Of a DNA stretch of 35,231 bases, positions 14,386 to 22,673 are shown piece by piece. The stretch comes from UBA6614 sp002433235 (GTDB lineage Bacteria > Verrucomicrobiota > Verrucomicrobiia > Limisphaerales > UBA1100): contig DJHS01000123.1 of the NCBI GenBank assembly GCA_002433235.1, forward strand, positions 1-35,231. The letters run 5' to 3'. The notes beneath the pieces are model-generated. The model was not told the origin of the DNA and searched no databases. It saw nothing but the letters and a program-made list of their open reading frames with translations. How positions within the stretch are numbered: the stretch's first letter is position 1; each line of letters opens with the position of its first letter. A program made the translations under genes and the position numbers.

Positions 14386-17300
14386 ATGAAACACACCTTG
14401 GCAACAATCGGCGGATTCGCACTGGCTTGGCTAGCCGCCGCCGACTCCGTGGTGCTGCGTGACGGCCAAACCCTGCACGGCAAACTCGCCCTTACCAAGG
14501 ACGGTGCCATCCAAGTCACCGACGCCAATGGTACAAGAATCTTGGATGCCGGCAAATGGAAGCGGGTCATCCGCGACACCGCCACAAGGCCGCCCGGCCT
14601 TTCGGGTGTGGAATTCAAATTCTACGGAGGAAACTGGCCCAAGCTTCCAAATTTTGCAGATCTTCCAGCCGACCGCAGCGGAGTGATGTCCACCACCAAG
14701 CTCGACCTCACCCCGCTGGGTATCGTGGGCACGGCTCAAAGGCTTTTTGATCTCCGGGCCGGCCAAGTCATGAGCCACGACGCCTCGCCGCGCATGCAGA
14801 GCCGCCCCTTCACCATCACGGCTGAAGTTACCGCCACCGCACCCGATGGCGTCATCCTCGCACAAGGAGGCCGCGTCGCGGGCTATGCGATTTATCTCGA
14901 GGAAGGCCGGCTCATATTTGCCACGCGCATCAACCACAAGCTCACCACCGCGGTCTCCGCCCAGAACTTTCCCCTGAACCAGCCCGTCACCATCACTGCC
15001 CAGTTGCGACGCGATGCCATCATGGAACTAACCGTCAACGGACAGCCCGTCGCCCAAGGCGCGGGCGCCTCACTGCTTCCCAGCCAACCCCGCGATGGCC
15101 TAAGTGTGGGAAAGGATGTTGATGTGCGCGTGGGCCCTTACAAGAACGAGAACCCGTTTCAGGGCACCATCAAGCGCATCAGGCTACAGCTTGAAGGCGG
15201 CGGCGTGGTTTACACAGGTCGCCTTCACACCGCTGCGGGCCGCCATGAATTCAACCTCAATACAAGCTATGCCGCGCGGCTGAAAATTGATGGCCGCGCT
15301 TACATCGACAAACTTGACCCCAAAGCTCCAAACCAACAACGGGCTGCGTTACAACTCCCCGCCGGCCCACATTTCTTCCAGCTCGAGTTCGCACAGCTTG
15401 ACCCCACCCAAGGCGGCAGCCAAGCCAACGACTTTTCACTCACATGGAGCGGCCCAAGCATCGCCGACCCAACCCTCACGGCCGCACCACCCGCGGATAC
15501 GCAAACCTGGGTACGGGACGACACTGCAACGCCCGGCCCCGGGTTGCTCACATGGAACGGCTCCTTCCTCCCGCACACCGTGAAAACCATCGACGCCGAC
15601 AAAGTGTTTTACAACAACACCAGCATCAGTCGCGCAAATGTCAGCATCGTTTTGTTGCAAAAATTGACCGTCCCCAAGGCTCGCACGCTCAACGGCAGCC
15701 CTCCCGGAGTGCTGCTCCAAAGCGGGGACTTCGTGGAAGGCAAAGTTACCGCGATGAACAAGGACACCATCACGGTTGAATCCATCCTCATTGGCCGGAA
15801 AACCTATATGCGCCTCATCGAAGCCGTTGCCCTGGTCTTCAACCGTCCCTCGCGTCCCATGCCCGGCACACGATTCTCCATGCGCGACGGTTCGCGTTTC
15901 GTTTCCACCCGGCACGAGTTCCGGGAGGGAAACATCCACTTGATCCAGCCCCCTTTTCGCGGGCGTGTTCTTCCCTTCAATGAGATTTCAGAAATCACCA
16001 CCGGCACCCTGTCCAACCTACTGCAGGAAGCCTCCGCGCACTGGGACGCCCACACAATCGCAGGGCAAAAATTCCTCGCCCGCCGCGAAACCATCAATGC
16101 CGGCATCATCCGCCAACACAATGACCTGATCCAAACCCACGTGAACGCCGCCAAGCGTGCCGCCCAAGCCACTGGCGAACTCCCCGCCCTTGCCAAGTTT
16201 GAAACCGAGGCCAAGAACGCCGAACAAACCCTGCGCACCAAGCGAGACGCCCTGCGCGGCCAGGTTTCCCAACTCCAAAACACCTACAATCAGACCAAGA
16301 ACGCCCTGACAACGGCCCGGAACAACCTGGACACCGAGTGCGAACGAGCCAATAGCGCACTGCAACAACACAATGCTGCGCTGACATCACAAGCCCAAGC
16401 CACGCTGACATCACACGCTCTCGCTCTACAAAACGACCTGACCGCCACTTGGTCACAGAACATCAGCAAAAACGAACTCGACCACTCAAGGACAACCGAA
16501 GTCCGCGCCACCACCGCCCGCGACATCGCACGCAAGACCCTCGCCCATAGCCAAAACATTCTCCACCCAGCCCGCAGTGAATCCTCCAAGGCACAAGGAA
16601 GTGAATCAAACAGCCTAGCCAACAAACGAGCCAAACTGCAGGAACTGGACAACAAGCATCGCGCTTTTCTCGCCAGTCAAGAGCAGACCGGCCTCGCCCT
16701 CATGGGTGCCGCCTCATCCGGCCAACGCATCCTGCAGATCAGGATCAGTCGTACCCGCGCCATGGACGAGTTGGCCCAGCTAAAAATCAGCTTGGAACAA
16801 GCGGAGCAGAAAATAAAAACCGCCGAGCAAGCCGCGATGGCCGCTGCCACATCCGTACAAAAGATCGTCAACAGCACGCACGCCGCGAGGAACGAACACA
16901 CAGCTGCATCAACCGCACTGGCTCAGGCTCAAAAGACATCGGATGAGGCAAGCCTCATTGTCGACTTGATAGGTGGAGGAGAATTGGATCGACAGATCAC
17001 GCAATCAACCACACGCCAACAAGCTATGGAGAAAGCCGCAAAAGCCGCGGACACTAGCCTAAACGATGCGCGAGCCGTATTGGACAAAACCACAAAGGCA
17101 GTCGATTCCGCAAAGTCCAAGGCGGACGCAAAGCGGAAGGCCAAAGGGGCTGCTCTCCAAAAACTGGAAACCAAGCTATCCGCGCAACAAGCGGCACTAC
17201 AAAGCCTAGCCGAGACCTCCGAAAGCGTGACCCATGCAAATATCCTGAAAACATCGTCCAACCGTGAGATCAAGACCGCCAAAGAACGACTCGACCGAGC

Positions 17301-19212
17301 CACAAAAACCGAGTCGCTGGCAAACACCGCGCTGCAGTCAGCTGTCAACGCACACAATACAGCGCGCAAAGCCCAGTCCGTATCAAGCAGGGAACTCAGC
17401 GCCGCCAGTTCCAAACACACAAGCACAAAAAATACATCCGCCGCTGCATTCAGGGCTTACCAAACCAGCTTCGCCAGACATCAGCCTGCCGCCGACAAGT
17501 CCGCCGAGGCAAATGCCGCGCTCGCCAAATTGCGCAGGGAAATCTCCGTCGCCAAGAGAGCCGTTGACGATGCCACCCGCCGGATTGCCGGAGCCCAAAA
17601 TGAGCTCAAAAAGGCCGACCATGCCGCCAACACCAATCAGGACACGGATCAAGCAAATGCCCTGCGCCAACGTGTTGCCGATGCCAAGTCTCTCCTTACC
17701 CGACTCACCGGCACCACTCTTCGGTTGGCCAACAACAGATTGAAAGCCGCCAACTCCGCCTACTCGAAGGCGCTCTCCACCAAGGCCTCAGCCGAGCGCA
17801 CGCTAACGGAACAGTCCAAGCAACTTGCCACTGCCAGGATGAACCTGCGCACGGCACAAACCGATTTCCAAGCCGCCAAGGCCGGGCTGCAAAGGGCGCT
17901 AACCCGATTTGAGCAGGCCGCAATCGGGGAACAACTGGCACAGACAGGCTACAACCAAGCCACGCACAATCACAACGTGTCCAAGCAGGAACTTGCCAAC
18001 GCGAAAGACGGGCACTTGAAATTGACCACACAAAGCAAACAGGCCACGAACGCTGCCGGCCTTGCCTCCACCAAGCGTTCCGGTGCCGAGAGGTTGCTCG
18101 CAACCGCGACCCAGCAATCCTCCTCCGCGTTGCTTGAGTTCCGCAAAGCAGAAAAGGATTTTCAGGATGCGGAGGCCATTCACCAAGCGGCCCTGATGGA
18201 GATGAACGCCGCCCAGAGAGTTCTCAAGAAAGCAGAGGATAAAACCAAAACAAACCACGCCAAGGCGGCCACAGAACGACGGACACTGGAACTCTTGACC
18301 CAGGCAAAACAGAACAACCTCACCTTGCCACAGGCCGAAATGGCGGCGGGCAAGGCGATGGAAAATTTGAAACAAGCCCATGCGACCGAGACAGAGAAAA
18401 AGACCCAGCGGGATCTGGCCATTGAAAACCAATCCAAGCTTGAAATGGCTTCTGCTACTGCCACCCTATCGTTTGAAGAAGCCAAAGCGAACCATGCTAC
18501 GCTCACCGCCCAGCAAAAGTCGCTCGAGGAACTGGCAAGGAACCTAGATGCCCTCATAACCGCCACCACGGGTAGCCGCGACGCCGCGCGCAATCAAGCC
18601 AACTCCCACAAGGCCAACTGGACACGAGCGCACCAGACAACCGCGGCTGCCACGATTGGCCTTCGCGAGGCCGACATTCAGACCCAAGCGGCCAGACTGG
18701 CCACCCGCCGCATTTTCCAAACCCGGGACGCCCACGCCCTGCACACGGATCTATGGCTGAAGGAATTTAGGCGGCTCGATGCGGAATTTGCGCGGGTTCA
18801 ATCAAGAAAAGTTTCGCCGGCGATTCATCTGGCCGGCGCTCACAAAAACGCCACGACCCAGACAAAGGCCGTCCAATTTTCCACGGTCAACAACCTGAAT
18901 AAAGCCAACGCCGCCACGGTTACCGTTGATCTCGCTTTCCGCAATGCCGTCAAAACCAACTGGGAAAAGGACGTCGCCGAGTTGGAGGCGCAGCGACTGG
19001 AGTCCGTAGCGTGGGGGAAATTGTCGACAGCCCAACTCACGCTCGACCAAGTGATGGATGAGTACAAGGTGGTTTACGATGATTACATCAAGAAGAAACG
19101 TGCCGCGGACGCGATCCGCGGCAAAATCGCGAGCGCCCTGCGCGAGCGCGACATCGCCAAGCAACGGCTGGACGCCTTGAAGCCCGCGCATCGCGCCATT
19201 GTTTCCCCTTGA
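14386..19212 (+). CDS. Giant exported coiled-coil protein with N-terminal beta-domains
   Basis: 1608 residues. The ATG at 14386 gives a signal peptide (MKHTLATIGGFALAWLAAAD); the frame is open from 14314, which would mask it. Residues ~21-60 (VVLRDGQTLHGKLALTKDG) and two similar segments at ~440-485 and ~497-540 look like a repeated small beta-module. Residues ~135-270 look LamG/concanavalin-like (GVILAQGGRVAGYAIYLEEG) and ~273-355 PA14-like (YAARLKIDGRAYIDKL ... LPAGPHFFQLEF). From ~545 to the end the protein is nearly continuous Ala/Lys/Gln/Thr-rich heptad coiled coil with few prolines and no ATPase motif. No C-terminal anchor is seen. It may be a periplasmic or surface filament. Function unknown. 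Its 3' end lies 7 bp from the end of the opposing ExbBD operon. Confidence 0.9.
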   Translation: MKHTLATIGGFALAWLAAADSVVLRDGQTLHGKLALTKDGAIQVTDANGTRILDAGKWKRVIRDTATRPPGLSGVEFKFYGGNWPKLPNFADLPADRSGVMSTTKLDLTPLGIVGTAQRLFDLRAGQVMSHDASPRMQSRPFTITAEVTATAPDGVILAQGGRVAGYAIYLEEGRLIFATRINHKLTTAVSAQNFPLNQPVTITAQLRRDAIMELTVNGQPVAQGAGASLLPSQPRDGLSVGKDVDVRVGPYKNENPFQGTIKRIRLQLEGGGVVYTGRLHTAAGRHEFNLNTSYAARLKIDGRAYIDKLDPKAPNQQRAALQLPAGPHFFQLEFAQLDPTQGGSQANDFSLTWSGPSIADPTLTAAPPADTQTWVRDDTATPGPGLLTWNGSFLPHTVKTIDADKVFYNNTSISRANVSIVLLQKLTVPKARTLNGSPPGVLLQSGDFVEGKVTAMNKDTITVESILIGRKTYMRLIEAVALVFNRPSRPMPGTRFSMRDGSRFVSTRHEFREGNIHLIQPPFRGRVLPFNEISEITTGTLSNLLQEASAHWDAHTIAGQKFLARRETINAGIIRQHNDLIQTHVNAAKRAAQATGELPALAKFETEAKNAEQTLRTKRDALRGQVSQLQNTYNQTKNALTTARNNLDTECERANSALQQHNAALTSQAQATLTSHALALQNDLTATWSQNISKNELDHSRTTEVRATTARDIARKTLAHSQNILHPARSESSKAQGSESNSLANKRAKLQELDNKHRAFLASQEQTGLALMGAASSGQRILQIRISRTRAMDELAQLKISLEQAEQKIKTAEQAAMAAATSVQKIVNSTHAARNEHTAASTALAQAQKTSDEASLIVDLIGGGELDRQITQSTTRQQAMEKAAKAADTSLNDARAVLDKTTKAVDSAKSKADAKRKAKGAALQKLETKLSAQQAALQSLAETSESVTHANILKTSSNREIKTAKERLDRATKTESLANTALQSAVNAHNTARKAQSVSSRELSAASSKHTSTKNTSAAAFRAYQTSFARHQPAADKSAEANAALAKLRREISVAKRAVDDATRRIAGAQNELKKADHAANTNQDTDQANALRQRVADAKSLLTRLTGTTLRLANNRLKAANSAYSKALSTKASAERTLTEQSKQLATARMNLRTAQTDFQAAKAGLQRALTRFEQAAIGEQLAQTGYNQATHNHNVSKQELANAKDGHLKLTTQSKQATNAAGLASTKRSGAERLLATATQQSSSALLEFRKAEKDFQDAEAIHQAALMEMNAAQRVLKKAEDKTKTNHAKAATERRTLELLTQAKQNNLTLPQAEMAAGKAMENLKQAHATETEKKTQRDLAIENQSKLEMASATATLSFEEAKANHATLTAQQKSLEELARNLDALITATTGSRDAARNQANSHKANWTRAHQTTAAATIGLREADIQTQAARLATRRIFQTRDAHALHTDLWLKEFRRLDAEFARVQSRKVSPAIHLAGAHKNATTQTKAVQFSTVNNLNKANAATVTVDLAFRNAVKTNWEKDVAELEAQRLESVAWGKLSTAQLTLDQVMDEYKVVYDDYIKKKRAADAIRGKIASALRERDIAKQRLDALKPAHRAIVSP

Positions 19213-19219
19213 TCGACGA

Positions 19220-22200
19220 CTACTCGTCCTCGTCCCGGCCAAAACCATACATGGGGAGCAGACGGTAGTACACTTCTAGGCTGAGGACGGCCAAGCCTGT
19301 GGCGAGTACGCGGCCCCCAGTGTTCACATGCTGCCCCTTGGGTTCCCAACTGCCCTTGTTCGCGCCGGTGGCTTGCTGCAATGCCACGTAGACTTCCTTA
19401 AGATTATCGTTCCACTCCTTCCAGATCGGCCCCTGGTGCTGATAGAGCGAAAGTGTGGCGTAATAGTCGTAGTAGAAATCAACCCGATTGGCCTTGAGCA
19501 TGTTCGCCTTCAGGTAAGCAGCGCTTTCCTTCATATTCGGCGCGGTGGGGGGCGACAAGTCCAGTTGCCGTAAAAACATACCCGTGGCCGTCATGGCTGG
19601 TGGCCCGTTGCCCTTGCCCGTATAGCCATAGCGGCCGCCCACCTTTCCGCCGGCGACGGAGTCAATGAACTTGCGGGTCAACACAAAGGCCTGCTCAGGC
19701 ACTTCAAGATCCGCCATCCGCGCCGAATGCATGGCCATGTACTGCCAGCCCGTCACCGAAAGGTCGCCCTTCTCTCCCGGGTTGTACCGCCAACCACCAC
19801 CCTCCTTGTGTTGCGCCTTCAGGATGAACTCGATGGAGCGCAGGGCGGGATCCTTGAGCTTGGGATCCTTGGTCAACCCGTAGGCCTCACACAGGGCAAT
19901 GGCCGCAATGCCGTGGCAGTACATGCGCCCACCGGTGTTTCCGCGCAAATCACCATCCGGCTTCTGCTGTTTCAGCAGCCAATCCAGCGCTTTGCTTTGG
20001 GCTTGCGCGTGGCGGGTGTTGTCGTTGTGCTTGATGCCCCAGCCGTAATAGCAAAGAAGCGCCAAGCCAGCGCCAGCGGTGTTGTACCTGGAATTGCTGT
20101 TGAACTTGCCCATCTCCCACCGGCCGTCCGGTTCCTGATTGGCCGTAAACCAGTCCAGCCCCAGTCGTATGGCCCGCTCGGTAGCCTCGGAGCCGCCCAG
20201 TTGCTCAATGACCTCCTGCGAGGGTTTGCCTCGCAGTTTCTTGACGAACTGGCCCAGATTTTTGACGTCCGGGTTGTCCTTGGGCAACTCCAGCTTGATG
20301 CCGCCGGAAAGGCGGTCGATGGTATCCTCACCGGGCAGGTTCATGGACAACATCGGCTGGTCGATCACGCCCTCCAGCTTGGGTGACTTGATGTTGGCTT
20401 CCAGCCCATCCACGGGATTGATGGTATCGCCGCCCGTGTCCGTGGTCGGCGCCGGCTGGCCGCTGGCGGCAATGGATTTCGCGTTGGATTGCACGTCTGC
20501 CTGCTGATTGCCCGCGGCACCGGTTTGGCCCTGCGAGGTCCGCACCCTCTGGAGGTCGCCCTCGTTGCGCTTGAAGTCACCCTCGCTCGGGTCCGCCGGG
20601 TTCACCTCCAGCTCCAAGCCCTTGGCGAGTGAGTCCACCGGGTTTTCCCCCGGTAGATTGTTCGACAGCGAATCCCGGCTGATATCGCTCTTCACCGGAC
20701 GCGGCAAGTCATTGGCCTCCAGTCCCTCCAAGGGATCCACCGTGTCCGTCGTCAACGCCGGCTTGCTGCTGGCCGCGGCAGATTCCGATTTGGACACTAC
20801 GTCCACCTTCCGGTTCTCACCGGGATCCACTTCCGCCTTTTCGGTCCGGACCTTCTGGAGCGTTTCCTCGTTGACTTTGAAGTCATCCTTCGCCGGATCC
20901 ACCGGTTCAACCGGCTCCGCGCTGGCCACCTCGCCCACCTCCAGTTCGGCCACCTCCAAACCCGGCAATTCCATGGGCGCCAGTTCCTGCAGCACCGCTG
21001 AATCACGCGCTGGCGCGTTCACCGTTTCCGGGGTAGACTGGCCCTTAGATTCATTGGCCTTGGACGGCCTGAAATTGCTCACCAGAGACTGATCGGTCGT
21101 ACGTTGCGGAACGGGCACGGGAGCCGTAGCTGCCTCGGCCGGATTAAACTCCACCTCACGAAATTCCTGAACGTTTTTGTTCACGATCAGCTGCGTGGTC
21201 CGTGACACTTCGGCCAGTTCCTGCTCCGACTCCATGGCCAGTTCTTCCTCCGCCAAATTGTCCACCGACACCGCCACCTCGGGCGCCTTGGGCTCGCGAC
21301 CGCCCAAAGCCTGCGTGATCAGCCAATAGGACAGCAGAAGAAGCAACAACAAGTGTACCATCGCCGATCCCGCAAGGCATTTGTGATAAAGGTTGGTGAT
21401 GTCACGCCATTTCTCCAGCAGGTAAATCAGCGCAATCAACGACGCGATGGCCAGAAGAATCCACCAGATGATATTGCTCATCAACTGCTTGAACTGCGCC
21501 AATTCCGACAAATCCGTATAGCCGATCACCTCGCGCGTGGTGGACTGGTACAAGCGGTATTTCGGCTTGGCCGCGGCCAACTCTTCACCACCCTCCAAGT
21601 CACCATCCGCGCTGAACAACAGATCAAAGCCCTCCATCCGCACCGCCGGATCCGTCGCGTTACCGCGCTTGATGTAAACATCCACTTTCTGCGGCGCCTG
21701 CATCTTGCCTTTCACCACGCGGGACAAATAGAGGTTGAAACCCACTTTGCCCTTATGGCCACGATCCGAGGCGAGAAACACGTGACTGCCCCTGCCGGTC
21801 AGAGCTGTTTCGATGTCATCCGCGCTTGAATTAAGCACACTCACGGGCTTCGCCTCAGTAAATTCCGGTATCGGCGGCAGCGCCGAAGCCACGGGTGGCT
21901 GAGTCGCATTGTCCTCGCCGGAAACAGGCGCAGCCAGTTTGCGACGGGCCACATGGATATCCTGCGCCTTGCCGCCCGTCTTGCGGTTGGAGGAAAAGAA
22001 AAGCCGTGCATCATCCGCAGAAGCCGCCGGGCCAGTCTCGTCATTTGCCGAGTTGATCTCTCCGCCAAGCCGCTCCACGCCCATCCACTCCCCATCTGCA
22101 AACCGGGCCACATACAAATCGTATCCCCCCGCCCCGCCATCACGATCCGAGCTGAAATAAAGATAACGGCCATCCTGTGAGAATGCCGCCCCCCGCTCAT

Positions 22201-22672
22201 TGGCCTCGGTGTTCAGCGCCACCATCGGCTTCGGACGGCTCCACAGGCGACCATCCCAAGTTGAAAGATACAAGTCCGCCCCAGTCTCCGACACCTCATC
22301 TTTCGCGTCAGAATCCTTGGCCCAACGCGTCAAAACCATCATGGCCCCATCCGCTGAGAATGTCGCCTCCACACGCTCGGAAAATACGTGAAATCCCACC
22401 GTTGCGTTGGCATCCGTCACTCCGCCAAACACCCTTTGGCGCGGATCCTCCCACAGCACCATTCGCTCTTTCTTCGCCTTCGCATCCACCCGCAACCCCT
22501 CATCATCCGTAAAGTAGGCCCAGACATCCTCATGCAATCGATCCTTCAGAATCGCGCCCAGCGCCACCACCACCGCCAACGCGATTACCGGGAGTATCCA
22601 GCGTGTCCACGAGCGCTTCCGGACAGGGGTCTCATTCTCCTCCACCCGCACCTGTTTATTCTCCTTACTCAT
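19220..22672 (-). CDS. Membrane protein: PD40 propeller, TonB-like SxxxH helix, duplicated linker, alpha/alpha-toroid
   Basis: 1150 residues. ATG at 22672 follows GGGGAG at a good distance and lies one base after the preceding stop. Order: cytoplasmic basic N-terminus; TM1 (~24-41); periplasmic PD40 repeats (~100-240, with FSSDRDGGAGGYDLY and FFSSNR); TM2 (~400-419); a basic loop; TM3 (~436-454) beginning GSAMVHLLLLLLL, with Ser436 and His440 spaced as in TonB; an acidic, Pro-poor linker with a ~100-residue tandem duplication (~590-795); and a squalene-cyclase/prenyltransferase-type toroid (~825-1140) with QEPDGRWEMG, KPDGDLRG, GGGWRYNPGEKGDLSVTGWQ and ATGLAVLSLEVYYR. The DxDD motif of class II terpene cyclases is not seen, so the toroid is probably a binding domain. 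Last gene of the ExbBD operon. Confidence 0.93.
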   Translation of the reverse strand: MSKENKQVRVEENETPVRKRSWTRWILPVIALAVVVALGAILKDRLHEDVWAYFTDDEGLRVDAKAKKERMVLWEDPRQRVFGGVTDANATVGFHVFSERVEATFSADGAMMVLTRWAKDSDAKDEVSETGADLYLSTWDGRLWSRPKPMVALNTEANERGAAFSQDGRYLYFSSDRDGGAGGYDLYVARFADGEWMGVERLGGEINSANDETGPAASADDARLFFSSNRKTGGKAQDIHVARRKLAAPVSGEDNATQPPVASALPPIPEFTEAKPVSVLNSSADDIETALTGRGSHVFLASDRGHKGKVGFNLYLSRVVKGKMQAPQKVDVYIKRGNATDPAVRMEGFDLLFSADGDLEGGEELAAAKPKYRLYQSTTREVIGYTDLSELAQFKQLMSNIIWWILLAIASLIALIYLLEKWRDITNLYHKCLAGSAMVHLLLLLLLSYWLITQALGGREPKAPEVAVSVDNLAEEELAMESEQELAEVSRTTQLIVNKNVQEFREVEFNPAEAATAPVPVPQRTTDQSLVSNFRPSKANESKGQSTPETVNAPARDSAVLQELAPMELPGLEVAELEVGEVASAEPVEPVDPAKDDFKVNEETLQKVRTEKAEVDPGENRKVDVVSKSESAAASSKPALTTDTVDPLEGLEANDLPRPVKSDISRDSLSNNLPGENPVDSLAKGLELEVNPADPSEGDFKRNEGDLQRVRTSQGQTGAAGNQQADVQSNAKSIAASGQPAPTTDTGGDTINPVDGLEANIKSPKLEGVIDQPMLSMNLPGEDTIDRLSGGIKLELPKDNPDVKNLGQFVKKLRGKPSQEVIEQLGGSEATERAIRLGLDWFTANQEPDGRWEMGKFNSNSRYNTAGAGLALLCYYGWGIKHNDNTRHAQAQSKALDWLLKQQKPDGDLRGNTGGRMYCHGIAAIALCEAYGLTKDPKLKDPALRSIEFILKAQHKEGGGWRYNPGEKGDLSVTGWQYMAMHSARMADLEVPEQAFVLTRKFIDSVAGGKVGGRYGYTGKGNGPPAMTATGMFLRQLDLSPPTAPNMKESAAYLKANMLKANRVDFYYDYYATLSLYQHQGPIWKEWNDNLKEVYVALQQATGANKGSWEPKGQHVNTGGRVLATGLAVLSLEVYYRLLPMYGFGRDEDE
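20288..20905 (-). repeat. Tandem duplication of about 100 residues inside the linker
   Basis: Residues ~590-689 and ~691-795 of the protein above align along their length: both hold a DFKxNExxLQxVRT block, then an S/A/Q-rich part, then TTDT, then LEGLEAN or VDGLEAN, then NLPGE, then GLELE or GIKLE. The copies have diverged, so the duplication is old. Confidence 0.75.
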
Positions 22673-22673
22673 T

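Noticed and set aside
16018..19212. SMC-like or MukB-like ATPase reading of the giant coiled-coil protein
   Set aside because: There is no Walker A/B or signature motif, no hinge, and the protein has a signal peptide.
19720..20200. Terpene cyclase activity for the toroid domains
   Set aside because: The aspartate-rich DxDD catalytic motif of class II cyclases was not found in either toroid, and the periplasmic context argues for a binding role.
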